Under the pieces are notes generated by a model. That model was not told the DNA's origin. It worked only from the letters and a program-made list of their open reading frames with translations, and did not search any database. Positions 21,711 through 33,884 of a DNA stretch of 64,000 nt are shown piece after piece; position 1 is the stretch's first letter; each line of letters starts with the position of its first letter. A program made the translations under genes and the position numbers. This DNA is from Siphonodentalium dalli (taxonomy: Eukaryota > Mollusca > Scaphopoda > Gadilida > Siphonodentaliidae). Location of the stretch: the NCBI GenBank assembly GCA_032622095.1, contig CP136069.1, forward strand, positions 156,479,043-156,543,042, in the 5' to 3' direction.

Positions 21711-21957
21711 GCTACACTTCCATGACGGGCGCTTCCCGAAACTTTGCGTAAACCCTGTGCCAATGCATTCTCTTATATATGCGAGTCTCCCATATGGAGC
21801 CTCGCATATATAAGAGAATACAGTGGCCAAACAATATTTACCTTGACCTTGTAAGTCAGTGCATTTTCTTATATATGCGAGGCTCGTACATATAAGAGAA
21901 TGCATGGGTACTGGATCTTTAATGCTGCACCAGCACGCTCTAATCATGAAAGGATAA
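21711..21957 (+). mobile_element. A1-type hairpin MITE, ends eroded
   Basis: It starts near TTCCATGACGGGCGCTTCCC and ends TAATCATGAAAGGATAA. The first hairpin core is intact; the second has lost part of its loop. The TTAA flanks are no longer recognisable. Confidence 0.65.
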
Positions 21958-22888
21958 ACAATAAGTTTTTCTGATCAGCACATATTTATTAACGCTTATC
22001 TCCTTGAATCGGGCTTATATCAGACTTGACATATTTGAAAAGGATTTGTTAGTCGGTAGCCGTGAAATATTGATGAGAAATTACCTTTATGTTAGTTATG
22101 TTTATAAACAGACTGGTTGACAGATGTGCTTGGGAGATGTTTTTGTTTCTAATGTATTCTATTCTTATGTGTTGATCATGTTAAATATATTATATTTATG
22201 CATTATATCAGAATGTTGCATTATATTAAATATTAAAAATAAACAACTTGTTTGTTAATTATTTTAATATGAATACAAGGTTGTTCAGGATGTTTTCAAT
22301 GATACCTCATGTAAGATTACAGGCAATAAGACTTTTATGATTTTGGAATTTGTTCATCTTTTTAAATGATATTATAAAAGTAAACCGTCGACAAATGTGC
22401 ATCCTGTTTCTCGTTTTTTGAGACTGTGGGTACACTAAAGGAACATTCAAATATAATGTACCTTAATGAAGTCATACACAAAATTATATTATCTGATTTA
22501 TCAAGAAATTTCAGAGAGTTCAAAACTCTATCGCCAATTTGTCCACAATTAGATCGGTTTCTGTTGGCGAAGTAATGGTTTATGAAAAATATTTTTATAG
22601 CTTGCTTGGACAATTTGGGGTGGGACTAGAGATGGGCCTGTCCCAGGTGGGACTAAGGTATACACCTGTATTCAACATGTCATTCCAATGAAGTAGCCAT
22701 TACCGTATATTGGGATTGGTCAATAGTGTCACTGGAAACTACATGTATTACCTGCAGCTACTCACCTTTGCGAGCTTATATTCGAAGTAAAATAAATTTA
22801 TTAACTCGGCCAATATGAGTCAGACGGGCCTCAATCGCAGGTGCACATGTTCCAATAGTACTAAATATCTGTGCCAACACAGACACAT
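21958..22888. other. Intergenic, no recognised feature
   Basis: AT-rich DNA without a convincing ORF, hairpin or repeat match within the window. Confidence 0.5.
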
Positions 22889-22980
22889 TAGCGAGTTTGC
22901 GATTTCAAACCGGTACGGGTACCGGTACGCGTACGGGTAGCTACCCGTACCGGTACACGTTTTGAAATCGCAAACTGTTT
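22889..22980. repeat. GC-rich palindrome of CCGGTACGGGTA units
   Basis: AGTTTGCGATTTCAAA is mirrored by TTTTGAAATCGCAAACT around alternating GGTACGGGTACC motifs. It is conspicuous for GC content against AT-rich surroundings. Confidence 0.75.
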
Positions 22981-23409
22981 TACCGGTAGAATTCATCACA
23001 TCGACTGGTAATGTATGGTGAGCCAACTGCAACAAAAAAGATATTATGATATAGATTGTTATTCGCGTTATTGGCCGATGTTATACTTAGCGTTATGGGT
23101 TGTTGGAAATGGCAGTTGGAAGAGGACGTTGCTTTTCTTTCACTCATATTGGTAACATTTTTAACAATTGGATTCTACAAGTCATAGACCGATCGAGTGT
23201 TGACAATAAATCTGTTGGAATTTTTAAACTTAGAAAATAGATTATGATAGCTCAAATATACAATTAAGTTATATATAGTTAAAATGTCCAACCAATATTC
23301 GGTGTAAAATGAATTGTTTTAGACCAAGGGTCTAATATTGTCCTACATGTACTTTCAGTTCGATATAATACCGCATTTGTCCCTTATTTTAGTTGGGGAA
23401 TATTTAGTC

Positions 23410-23813
23410 ATATCAAAGATGCATAATCCGAATTAACACTCCCAAGTTACTATTTTTTTTGGCTTCGGGGGTAGAACAAAATATATGATTCGAATCGAGG
23501 AACCCACCATCAAAGCGCAGAGTGATCAGATATCGACTTTTGAAGTTTGTTATTTCTTGAATTGTGTAATTATTTGTGGCCCAGAAAAGAGTCATCAAAC
23601 CGACGGTCTCGGACAAAATTGCGGACGAAGATGCTTAACTCTAAAATCAAGTGGTAATGCGGCCAAAATTTTATACTATAGTTGACAGCAGTTAGCATTA
23701 TTTTGTTGTAATTAATCGATTCTGATAACAAAAGCGTATTTTGAAGAAATGTTCTTGTTGTAACTTTATGATATGGGGAGCGTCTGATCGGTTTGAGTAG
23801 CTTTAAGTAAACC
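23410..23813. mobile_element. C-family element, diverged
   Basis: The left end resembles AAGATGCATAATCCGAATTAA; the right end is GATCGGTTTGAGTAGCTTTAA. It shares TTGGCTTCGGGGGTA, GAGGAACCCACCATCAAAGC and 'CTCTAAAATCAAGTGGTAAT' with the 31008 copy. Confidence 0.65.
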
Positions 23814-24289
23814 GTTGTTTGGAATCTTTCAACAGATCGAAGGGTCGGCCCGTCGGGGCAAGGGAATATTTATCCCAAGAATTGGGATTGTTGTCGGGAT
23901 CTAAACCCGGAGGTAGGTTGAAATGTTTAACTTGGTAACAAAAAAGGTGTCAAAATGTAGTCTGTTTATTATACGGATTAATAAAGAGCGTTTGCTTCAC
24001 TTCTGTGCGAAACACAGAAAACATCTGAAACTCGCTCTGCTTAGGCTTAGATTTTGTAGAGTATGTATAGGTATTTCATGTATTTGGCGACCTATATTAT
24101 CCCCACTACAGTATACACAAGTATTGTGGTTCAAATGCGCCATGTCCGTTCAGATAGTAAATATATATTAAAATGAGAAATCAGTCCCCACCTACATACG
24201 ATAAGGTAACTAAACGGTAATTGTATTCAAATGTGCAATGCATAGATAAATCCACGATATATTTATGTCCTTGTACAATGGGTTGAGAC

Positions 24290-24625
24290 AGGGACGTGAC
24301 GACAGGGGTGTCTTCCCCCCCCCCCTGGATAATTTGTAGGTTTTAGACCAACATTTGCATATTTCCCTATTTTTGGTATAAAAAAAATTGGACTGAAATG
24401 GCTGTCAGAAACAGTTGGAAATTGTTCAAGCTTGGGGGGGGGGGGGGGGGGGGGTGTCAGGTCTCAAAATTTCCAACAATTGGAAAGCTTGATGCCAGCC
24501 AAGGGGAGGGGATGGATTTACTCGCAAACTTGTGAATTTGATATGGTTCGAGATGTGTAGTTAGAAATTCGAAGGTGGACACCCTTCCAAACGCGCAGAC
24601 CATATATATAGCCATGTCCCTGCAA
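24290..24625 (+). repeat. Dispersed repeat with poly-C and poly-G runs
   Basis: CAGGGACGTGACGACAGGGG begins it and ATAGCCATGTCCCTG ends it, a short inverted pair. It contains a C run at about 24315-24325 and about 18-20 consecutive G from 24435. Parts (GAAATGGC, AATTTCC, TTGGAAAGCT) recur at 57210-57960. Confidence 0.6.
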
Positions 24626-25010
24626 CGGGCGTCTACAGCACCATCTACTCACTCTGTTAATCACAACCTGTCATTAATGCAGTGAACAATACGGCCTTCC
24701 GTATTTATCTAAGTGCTAGAATCCACCTCGAGAATTTTAACACAAATCCTGGGTTAAAATGACAACTTTATCAATAATATTTGCTCATGAAATCTTTCAA
24801 TAAATAGGTTAACGCATAGCTGACTGGAATTTCATGGAATCCATGGACCTTTGAGTGAGAAAATCGTAGTGAAAGGCTACCGGTCAATGGGACAAATCTA
24901 CCCGTTTCAATTCGCTATCGCTTTATGTGCTGCATTGAAAGTACCCAAGTGACCGTGACAATGTTCACAGATTTACCCGTACCCGTCGAATGGGTATCGC
25001 AAACTCGCTA

Positions 25011-25993
25011 TTGACTGAAAAATGTAGGAATAAAAGCTCGGGCAAAATTGTGTCCATAGACAGACGGATAAACTGATTCCAGGGGACTATAAAAACATCG
25101 CTCCCTCGTCTAAATTCCCACATATACATATATTGTTGTTTGAGAAGTCAGGTATTTATTTGAATAGTCTTTATTGGACAAGAAAGTCCATCAGGTCATC
25201 AATGGTAACCCTGTATGTATTCCTCCTAGTCCCATCTGGATTGAGGATTCAAATAAAAATAGCAGATAATATACCATCTAGAATTTAATGATATGCAAAA
25301 ATGAGTACAATATATCGAGTACTCCAGCAAATACTATTCAGAGATGAGAGAAAATAAACAACATTATTGTTAAAGATGTACTCAAGGTTCTATACGCCCG
25401 GTTGAAGAAAGAAAAAATAATTCTTCATAGAATTAATTCCTGGGGCCAATACAATAAAACTTCTACACATGTATTTTTTTCTGAATCGATGAGGTATAAT
25501 AGCCTGTCATTTGTAAAAAAAATGGGTTTCGTAAAAATAATTGGGGATTTGTGGCAACATATTTTTTCTTAAAGCCCATATAGTGGAGGCATTGGAAACC
25601 AATGTTGACAAGCTTCTTGTCGCTTAGTTGCCTCAAAAATGGTGTTAACATAGCAACGGTATCGAACTTGGCCTGTATTTTGTGGTAGTGAACCTACATA
25701 CCACATTGAATGCCATTCAGTTCCGAAGAACTAAAGTTATCATCCATAAAAAAAATAAGAACAGACCAAAAATATAACACGTCTCATTTTTTTAAACTTC
25801 CGTATAAAAACAAGGGGCTGGAATCCTGAATACATCTTTATATGAGTATATTTAATCGCTTACTCCAGCATGTCCCATCCAGTCAAGCGAAACGATAACA
25901 GTGAAATCGTTAACATGAGTATATATATGAAGAAATAGTGACATGAAACAAGCGCATAAATCAAAAGCAGTATTGGTCCCTTGTGCACAAATA
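25011..25993. other. Intergenic, no clear gene
   Basis: It has AGACAGACGGATAAACTGAT at 25058, like 47845-47870, so part is a dispersed repeat. The rest is unassigned. Confidence 0.45.
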
Positions 25994-26132
25994 CAGTAAT
26001 GCCCTAAATAATCGACTCCTTAACAACAGCAGAATTATGGGTAATTTTTCATGATTTAGTCGGAAATATAAATCCTGAAAAGTTACCCATAATTCTTCTG
26101 TGGTTAAGGAGTCGATTATTTAGGGCATACTG
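25994..26132. mobile_element. E-family palindromic MITE (139 bp) with TA flanks
   Basis: It starts CAGTAATGCCCTAAATAATC and ends GATTATTTAGGGCATACTG, flanked by TA on each side. Nearly the whole length is an inverted repeat (CGACTCCTTAACAACAGCAG / CTGTGGTTAAGGAGTCG). TA targets and CAGT ends suggest a mariner-like source. Confidence 0.8.
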
Positions 26133-26686
26133 TATTCTTTTTCCTATGGTTATCAGAATGATCTGGCAATCACAGTTGAGGAGAATTATGTCGAAGATAC
26201 ATAATGAAGAATGGATCAAAAGTGCATCATATCCATTTGGAACAGAAAATCAACAATAATCACAAATTCAAGTGTTGCCAATTATAGACTAGATTTATGT
26301 GCTAATGACACCCATAGTATTCACATAGTATTCTTTAGAAACATCTACTAATTTAGCATTATATTTCAGTAGAATAGGCATCCAACATGAAGCCTTGAAA
26401 TAACTGGCCTGTCATGGTCATGGACAGGTTGAAAATTAATGAAAATTTTAATACGACAGGCTGAAATGCTTTGTACCTGTGTAGCGGTCGTGGTGTAAAT
26501 ATAGAAGTCCGATGACTTCTCTGCTCGAAGTCTAGGTCTTGTATCAGCTTTTTATCTGCCTGTCGTCTGCTCTTCTTACCGGAATATCCTTCCAGATGAT
26601 TAATAGACCATTCTAAGGTATACGGTTATAACTGAATGGGAGAATCCTTTTCGAAAAGAAAGGGTTAAAGATATGTAAGCCAATTT

Positions 26687-27391
26687 AACGCCCCTAAATT
26701 ACTATTTTTTGGCTTCGGGGGTAAAAATATTTTATTCAAGTCAGGGAACCCACCCATCAAAGCTCAGAGTTGACAGATTTCAATATTTGAAATTAGTTAT
26801 TTTTCACCACCTGGAATATTTGGGGGCCTGGCAAAAATTCAGCTGACTTCTCCCAGACATAATAGACATGTACCGATGCTATTATGAGAGGTCACATCCC
26901 CCTGTACAATCAGTGGAAGTTGCAAATTAATTTCATATTAAGATGATGAAAATTATCGCCATCGACAAGAATACGATATGTTGTGATAGTTGATGTGCAG
27001 ACATACATACTATACTTAATTCCTAATCGGTAATCATGTTTTATTCATGCAAATAGACATGTTGTATGGAAATGTGCTGGTTACACGTGTGAATACCATT
27101 TGTTTACATCGGTGATAAAAGGCTTTGGGGAATTCCATTTTGAACTTGGAATCACCATATATGGAAGTTGTAAAACACACTCGCCCATCTCAAAACTGCC
27201 AAGTAATAAACGTTAAGGTACGTTATTATAGGACTTTTTCGGCAAAAATATGATTTTGTGATTTGTATTGTTGTGACTATTTATTGGTAATACCGGTAAA
27301 CTAATTTGGATAACTAAAGCAGCTTTTGGTGAAATTCAGTTCTTATATCTGATTGATATGGGGACCATCGAATCGGATTACGTATCTTTAA
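26687..27391. mobile_element. C-family element, long and diverged
   Basis: It has CTAAATTACTATTTTTTGGC near the left end, then TTCGGGGGTAA and 'CCCACCCATCAAAGCTCAGA'. It ends GAATCGGATTACGTATCTTTAA. The longer middle may contain other insertions that were not resolved. Confidence 0.6.
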
Positions 27392-27838
27392 TCACTTCAT
27401 TATTGTGAGAAGTATCTGATATTGCTTCCTTTGATAAAATGACAGAACAGTCTGACATGCCCTGTACCTAAAAAGGGGAAGCATATTCTCGAACGCTTAT
27501 ACTTTGATGTTTCTATGGTGCCTCCAAAAAAAATTATGTGTCTACAATGCTAAAATATTTGAATACTATGTGTGTCCTTGATATCAGCAGGTGATGAAAT
27601 ACTTTTGGTACTTAAAAGAAAATATCCATGATTAGCCAAGCTTTTTCCAACTGAAAAAGATAGCACCCACGGGTGCCCCACCGATATGTGCTGACCACAC
27701 TCATCAATACACATACTCCTATCTTCGTGAGGTTTCCCATGGGTGCTAAGTAAAAGTCTGCAATAATCAACATTTGTCAAAAATTTCCATTTCATGTTTC
27801 TATTCAAGTTGAACTCTCTTAGAATGCTTCTCGCCATA

Positions 27839-28100
27839 TTAACCCTGTCATGATGGGTAATGTGCTGGTGCAGCATTAGAGATCCTGTGCCAGTGCATTA
27901 TGTTATATATGCGAGTCTCCGATAGGGAGGCTCGCATACATAAGAGAATGCACTGTTTACAAGGACAATGTAAATATTGTTAGGCCAATGTATTCTCTTA
28001 TATATGCGATGTTCCCTATGGGAGACTCGGATCTATAAGAGAATGCATTGGCACAGGGTTTTCGTAAAATTTCAAGAAGCTCCAGTTATGGAAGGGTTAA
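27839..28100 (+). mobile_element. A1-type TTAA hairpin MITE
   Basis: Ends are TTAACCCTGTCATGATGGGT and CAGTTATGGAAGGGTTAA, with two hairpin cores (loops CCGATAGGGAGG and CCCTATGGGAGAC). Confidence 0.78.
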
Positions 28101-28596
28101 CATGTGATTATTGCATTTGTGAATCCCTTTCATTTTAAAGGGTTATTAAAGAAAATGTCTTCAGACTTTATAAACACAACAGAAAATTATTTACCTAAGA
28201 AAAGAACAATGCCATTTAGTTTCTTAGAGAAAGTTATAGAAAACCAAAATTTGTATAAACTATAAATCTCATAGGGAATGGGGTAACAAAGTAATGAATT
28301 ATCTACAATAAGACTATACAATATCATAATAAAGCAACAAAAACTTTTAAAAAAATAAAACAGAGAAAGAACAAATTTGGAATCATTAATTCATATTTCA
28401 AAGGATTGCTTTCATGCAAATAACTGGCTAAAAATGAGTTGATTAAGGCTACGTCATATACATTCAGTAAGAATGACAATATGTAACTGAGATTGAATTG
28501 TGAAGATAAACTTTTTTGTTAGGTTATTGAGAAATAACTGTACAAGGGCAATATGGTTTATTAATGACCCCGACAGGAATGATTAACAGCCAAAGG

Positions 28597-28670
28597 GCCT
28601 AATTAGTGGTCCGAAACCCAGTCAAAGTGCCTAACTAGTAGTCCGAAACCCAGTCAAAGGGCCTAACTAG
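28597..28670 (+). repeat. 32-bp tandem repeat
   Basis: GCCTAACTAGTAGTCCGAAA then CCCAGTCAAAGG repeats about 2.4 times and abuts an E MITE. Confidence 0.82.
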
Positions 28671-28672
28671 TA

Positions 28673-28796
28673 CAGTAATGCCCTAAATAATTGACTCCTT
28701 AACCACAGCAGAATTATGGGTAATTTTTCAGGATTTAGTCAGAAATATGGCTTGTTACCATTCATCGGAGCTTTCCGATGAATGGTAACAAGCCAA
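28673..28796. mobile_element. E-family MITE, left half with hairpin end
   Basis: CAGTAATGCCCTAAATAATT begins it after TA. The left arm runs to ATGGCTTGTTACCATTCATC and closes in a hairpin with GATGAATGGTAACAAGCC; the right arm is missing. Confidence 0.7.
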
Positions 28797-28882
28797 GGAA
28801 GGGTTAACCCTTTCAGTGCCAAGTCCGATTTTTGTATCAACCCATATTTCCTTGATCATTTTTCAAATTTATTGATTATAAT

Positions 28883-30071
28883 CAGTGTTCGCGCTGGACC
28901 GAAAAAAACTTTAGCCAAAAGTTTAGCCAAATGAAAATTTTATTAGCCAAATGAAAAAAACTTTAGCCAAATGTTTTTTGGCCAAATTAAAAACAACTTT
29001 GGCCAAATTAAATCATCGTTTTCTGGTCGGTTCACAATTAATGACTAAAACGTGAAAAATATAACAGACAAAGGTAAAATACACAATAGTTTAAATAATT
29101 TTGATGAACTACAAGTATTTTTATAAATATCATTTATTAAAAATTTATTAATCTTTATGTGAAAGAGTGATTTGGGGGGGGGGGGGGGGGGGGGGGGTAA
29201 CCCGGTATTGTCCTTCTTAATGTCATTATTTTTTTGTTTTATATCAATATCTATTTTTAAATCATTAAATTGTTATCCTTGCGAAAATATCTAAGTGACA
29301 TCTGGAAACTAATAACTTAATATTGTTACGCCATTATCAAATTACAATCTGTCATAAAAGCATGCATATTATTTTGACTGTATCGGTATTGACGACAAAT
29401 AGCCACAAAATATCTGGCGTGATTCACATTTGGCTGATTAAGCTATTGTCTTACACTTGGTGCTCATAAACATCGACCGTCATAAATACAATGTCATCAT
29501 AAACATGCATTGTGCAGGCGCGCCGTGAGTGACCAGACAGACAATGGGCTGACTGGGGGATTAGGGGATTAAATGTAAAAATTAATAATGACCTTTTGCT
29601 GCTTCGTGCAGAGTGACGTAATCTTTCTCCAGATTAAAACAGCCTGCACATGTTACGAACAAATTGCTTGTATACCGGCGTCAATGCACAAAACATTGCT
29701 TTCTTCACATTGTCATAATTCAACCACGGTCGGTTTAATGTCAATGCGTCTTTGTTTGTCCGTCTTGTGAAAACTAAAGATGATTGCATATCACCATATG
29801 ATCACTTGGTTGATAGAGTTGTCGATCGGGTTTCCCTTTGTACGATATTTCATAAGTACGACAATAATGAAATGCTTTCGTCACCTAACTTCGTCTTGAA
29901 TGTCGATCTATTGAGCGCTTTTATTAATTAGCTTTCTGGCTCCATGCTATCAGTCTCCATTTGGGTTCAAAAAAAGTTTTAGCCAAAAGTTTAGCCAAAT
30001 GAAATTTTTATTAGCCAAATACGAAAAAGATTAGCCATTGGCTAATTTGGCTACCGACAGCGCGAACACTG
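28883..30071. mobile_element. hAT element (1189 bp) with 8-bp TSD
   Basis: Perfect 14-bp ends CAGTGTTCGCGCTG and CAGCGCGAACACTG. The TSD ATTATAAT is identical at 28875-28882 and 30072-30079. Subterminal arrays of TTAGCCAAATGAAA are present at both ends. It contains a poly-G run near 29173-29197. A short + ORF at 29588-29770 is not recognisable. It is inserted near the centre of the palindromic TTAA element 28804-30206. Confidence 0.9.
29173..29198 (+). repeat. Poly-G run inside a hAT element
   Basis: Roughly 25 consecutive G follow GAGTGATTT. Length may be imprecise because such runs are sequenced poorly. Confidence 0.85.
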
Positions 30072-30227
30072 ATTATAATAATGTGATACATTGATTCTTA
30101 GAGCTCTAAGAATCAATGTATCACATTATTATAATCAATAAATTTGAAAAATGATCAAGGAAATATGGGTTGATACAAAAATCGGACTTGGCACTGAAAG
30201 GGTTAATCATTCTGAGAGGACCATTTA

Positions 30228-30649
30228 TAGTAATGATGTGCGGTTTTGAAATTTCATTTCGGTTTGGGCTTTGGGATGGTTTTGGTTATAGTTTTACTTA
30301 ATACAGTACACCAATGAGTCAATGACTATATGCCTAGATCAGATGGTATCATATTTGACATAATATTTCTGGTCATTTTCCATTAATTTCCATAGTCTAA
30401 TATGTCTATGTGGCAATATCACTCATGGCACCCAAATGTTCCAAATTTAAACTGCTACTAGTAATGGTGGCAAATAGCAACTGACAAGAGCGCGTGCTAA
30501 CCACACGTAATGTAAAATCGACATTCAGCAACTAGTGGTGTCAGTTAATTGAAACAGGCAGAATAGGTTTTATCGAATATATCGGTTGCGGTTTGGTCTT
30601 GAAATAAAACCGAAAGAAAACCGAGAAACTGTAAAACCGCACATCACTA
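30228..30649. mobile_element. hAT-like MITE (422 bp) with TGATGTGCGGTTTTG ends
   Basis: The left end is TAGTAATGATGTGCGGTTTTG (position 30228 on); the right end CAAAACCGCACATCACTA is seen with small changes (GTAAAACCGCACATCACTA). Flanking 8-mers ACCATTTA and ACCATTAG agree at 7 of 8. There is no ORF. Confidence 0.72.
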
Positions 30650-31007
30650 ACCATTAGTAACTATATTGACTGATAGTCATTTTATTACTATTATCACTGA
30701 TTTGGTTAGATACCGGGCCAGCAAGCCAATAATGAAAACAGATTATCATTATCAACCTGGCGGTCCAGTGTTTGTTAACATTCTGCTATTTGGAACAACT
30801 CAAAATGAAGCAAATCAAAATGGACTTGCGATCGCCCTGTAAAGTGATAATAATACTTATTTGTTGGTAAATGATTGTCAATACAAAAATTTTAAAGGTC
30901 CTGGTTTAATAATAGTATGTAAATGCAACAGAATGCAATGAGAAATATTGTATCATGATATACAGCAACATAATATGTAATGTGCGCTGGTGTTATTGAA
31001 GAGAACA

Positions 31008-31414
31008 TTAAAGGTAATCAATCCGAACAGAGGTCCCCATCTCAACAGATTCCAACAACAACAATCCAATCAGAGGGTCCTATATTACTATTTCTTTGGC
31101 TTTGGGGGTAAAAAATATTTGATTCGAGTCGAGGAATCCATCAAACAAAGCTCAGAGTTATTAGATATTCAAAACACTATTCAAACAGGCAAGGATGGAT
31201 AACTCTAAAATCAAGTGGTAATAATAATGCAATTTTGACTGTATTCTGGGCCAGAAAGTATTCCCGATAATGAAAAATAATAGATTTCTAAAATCGATAT
31301 CTAACAAATCTGAGCTTTGATGGGTGACTTCATCGACTCGAATCAAATATTTTTGACCCCCGAAGCCATTGAAATAGTAATTGAGAGGAGTTTTATCGGA
31401 TTGAGTACCTTTAA
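31008..31414. mobile_element. C-family TTAA element with inverted halves
   Basis: It begins TTAAAGGTAATCAATCCGAA and ends ATCGGATTGAGTACCTTTAA. The block ACTATTTCTTTGGCTTTGGG on the left is mirrored by CCCCCGAAGCCATTGAAATA on the right, so the element folds back along most of its length. Confidence 0.75.
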
Positions 31415-31492
31415 AGGGGGACCATATCTAAACACAACCATTTATAAGACGCCTTCTAATATGGTATAATAAACGGTATATACAGTAATGCC

Positions 31493-31580
31493 CTAAATAA
31501 TTGACTCCTTAACTACAGCAGAATTATGGGTAATTTTTCAGGATTTAGTCGGAAATATGGCTTGTTGCCATTCATCGGAC
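31493..31580. mobile_element. E-family MITE, left half only
   Basis: CAGTAATGCCCTAAATAATT ... GGATTTAGTCGGAAATATGG then CTTGTTGCCATTCATCGGA. The right arm is absent. Confidence 0.68.
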
Positions 31581-31589
31581 ATGCATACA

Positions 31590-32399
31590 AAGAACTGCAG
31601 ATAACAATATGATAATTACACCTAAAATAGTATTTGACTGCCAGTCATTAACAAGGTTACGTTCTACAAGAAGTTTCTGTATACATGACGTAACCACAAT
31701 TAATTAACAGACATGGGTAGGGTAATATTTAGCATACATCATGTAAAAATCTATGTCGAGATAGGGCGTCAACTCAATACACCCGCTGACTACAGAATAA
31801 CATTAATAAATTTCTGTGACAGATATGCATATAACGTAACATTTTATTTTATACCTTTGCCTTAAAATCATACAAGAATATCTCGATCACAAGCATTCTA
31901 TTCATTGCATTAAGGTTTTGCTCTCATCGTAAAATATTTTTATTCCTTTCTGGTCGTACTTAGTAGACCATGAAAGTTGGCAGATTTTGGACGACTAACA
32001 TGTTTTATTCCATTGGTACTCACACTTGGTATATTGGTAAAGTTCTTGTTATTACTTCAGGCTAAACAAATCCCTCAAATAATGGAAATTTGAATACAGT
32101 CCCCCTTTAACTCAGTGATTTAATTTAAGAAATGGATGTTGATTTTGTTGCATTCCATGGTTATACACTGTTGCATTCAACACACATACAAATGTTAAAG
32201 CGATGTGAAACACTCCGGTAGGGTGATCAAATAGAAATGGAGAATAATCTTGCTCAAAGTAGTAATGTTTACAAATGTTATATTGAAATTGACAACAAAT
32301 ATCACCATTCTTATATATTAATTAAATACAGTGACTCTCGGTGGCGAAATCGTTTTCGTTAGCTTATCGCAGATAGTTGCGTCCCGAATCGAGAAGTAA
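31590..32399. other. Intergenic, no recognised feature
   Basis: Nothing beyond AT-rich sequence; no ORF over 60 codons and no element ends recognised. Confidence 0.5.
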
Positions 32400-32575
32400 A
32401 TATTTACAATTGCGCGTAGTTCAGACGATGTTTTCTATGGATTGGTAAGGTCGATTTGTTTGAAATTTTGGCCGATGTTACTAGAATGCTATATTCCTCC
32501 AGTTGGCATAGTGCCTGAATACTAACTTACTAGTTTCACGCACCCGAATAAGTACATAATATATCTTTAAGATCA
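32400..32575 (+). repeat. Dispersed repeat, copy 1 of 2
   Basis: GGTCGATTTGTTTGAAATTT, 'TAGAATGCTATATTCC' and 'CACGCACCCGAATAAGT' recur in order at 47490-47612. The family and ends are unknown. Confidence 0.6.
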
Positions 32576-32692
32576 GCTCCCATCCATACTCCATGGAAAG
32601 TGACAATATCAATATCCATCTCCAATATTTTCACTGATAACTAGCACATTAAAAGAGTATTTAGTGCCCAATTCCAATGATAATTTATTTCT

Positions 32693-32954
32693 TTAACCCG
32701 TCTATGACTGGAGCTTCCTGAAATTTTGCAAAAACCCTGTGCCAATGCATTTTCTTATATATGTGAGTCTCCCAAAGGGATCCTTGCATATATAAGACAA
32801 TGCATTGGCCTAACAATATTTACCTTGACCTTGTAAGCCGGTGATTCTCTTATATGTGTGAGGCTCCCCATGGGAGACCCACATATATAAGAGAATGAAC
32901 TGGCACAGGATCTTTAATGCTGCACTAGCGCAACTCAAGTCATCAAAGGGTTAA
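32693..32954 (+). mobile_element. A1-type TTAA hairpin MITE
   Basis: Ends are TTAACCCGTCTATGACTGGA and AGTCATCAAAGGGTTAA. Two hairpin cores are joined by TATTTACCTTGACCTTGTAA. It is flanked on both sides by similar sequence with 'TTCAATGATAATTTATTT', so it sits in a small duplicated segment. Confidence 0.75.
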
Positions 32955-33582
32955 AAGAGTCTTCAGCGCCTAATTTCAATGATAATTTATTTGTTTAAAT
33001 AATGCATTATAAGTTGCTTTCTTACAATACGGAAGAAAATCACATGACGTAAGTTCAACCTACCAAAGTACTCTATTATATTCTACAGCATGAATGGATA
33101 TGAGTGTAAATAAATCATGATGAATCATTGCAGTCTTATGGTATACTGCTTACAGTATACACAGTGGATAATGATACGTTCAGTATCACTTGATATGGAG
33201 TATTATTTCGAGATTCTGAATAATGTGTATAATCTGATCACATTCAACATTCTCTTTCGATTGCTATACTTAAATCACACATTATAATCAGGATTCTATT
33301 CCTATCCCACAAGTGGAAATTTAAATATTTTTCATAATAAATGTGTAGAACCCTGCAGATATTCAAGATTAAATTTGATGTCGATATCGCCAGTTTGATT
33401 CAGTGTCGACACAGAATCGGACTCCCAATCAGAATATTTTTGAATATCCAATTTTACCCATCATTGACACATTGTTGCCAATTTACACATGGTGATGAGA
33501 CTAGTTTGAATAGGTAACGTCAAAAAGTGTGAATGAGATATGAACCTGCCAAAGTGACCATTTTATGATCAATCTGGCAACT

Positions 33583-33781
33583 GGTTAATTGTGTTATTAC
33601 GGTGGCTGTGGGCTTATTATCGAGTTAATTGTGTTAACATGGTAGGTATGGGCTTATTTTCGGTTAATTGTGTTATTGCGGTAGGTATTGGCTTATTATT
33701 GGGTTAATTGTGTTATCGCGGTGGGTATGGGCTTACTATCTGGTTACTTGTGTTACCGCTGTGGATATGGGCTTATTATTG
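33583..33781 (+). repeat. Approximately 40-bp tandem repeat, five units
   Basis: Units GGTTAATTGTGTTATTGCGG then TAGGTATGGGCTTATTAT repeat with moderate divergence. Confidence 0.82.
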
Positions 33782-33884
33782 TATGTGTGTACATATATAT
33801 ATATTGATAGTTAGTGTCACATGATTACACTATGGATCAGTCCTCAGATGAAAGATAATATAAAAAGTTATTGTGGTGGTTTGA

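Larger units (their letters stand above)
22889..25010. mobile_element. Possible 2.1-kb TIR element with TAGCGAGTTTGCGAT ends
   Basis: TAGCGAGTTTGCGAT at 22889-22903 is perfectly inverted at 24996-25010. The outermost TA may be the target site. Just inside the left end a GC-rich palindrome of CCGGTACGGGTACC type folds around AGCT; just inside the right end is ACCCGTACCCGTCG. A C element and a poly-G-containing repeat lie inside. No transposase was recognised. Confidence 0.55.
28804..30206 (+). mobile_element. TTAA foldback (A2 ends) interrupted by a hAT element
   Basis: Ends are TTAACCCTTTCAGTGCCAAG and CTTGGCACTGAAAGGGTTAA. Removing the hAT at 28883-30071 leaves a near-perfect palindrome: CATATTTCCTTGATCATTTT on the left is mirrored on the right, with AGAGCTCT at the centre. 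Its ends are A2-like but its core differs from the common hairpin core. Confidence 0.8.

Noticed and set aside
27550-27876. 108-codon - strand frame
   Set aside because: Its N-terminus is translated from an A1 MITE (MLHQHITHHDRVN) and the rest matches nothing known.
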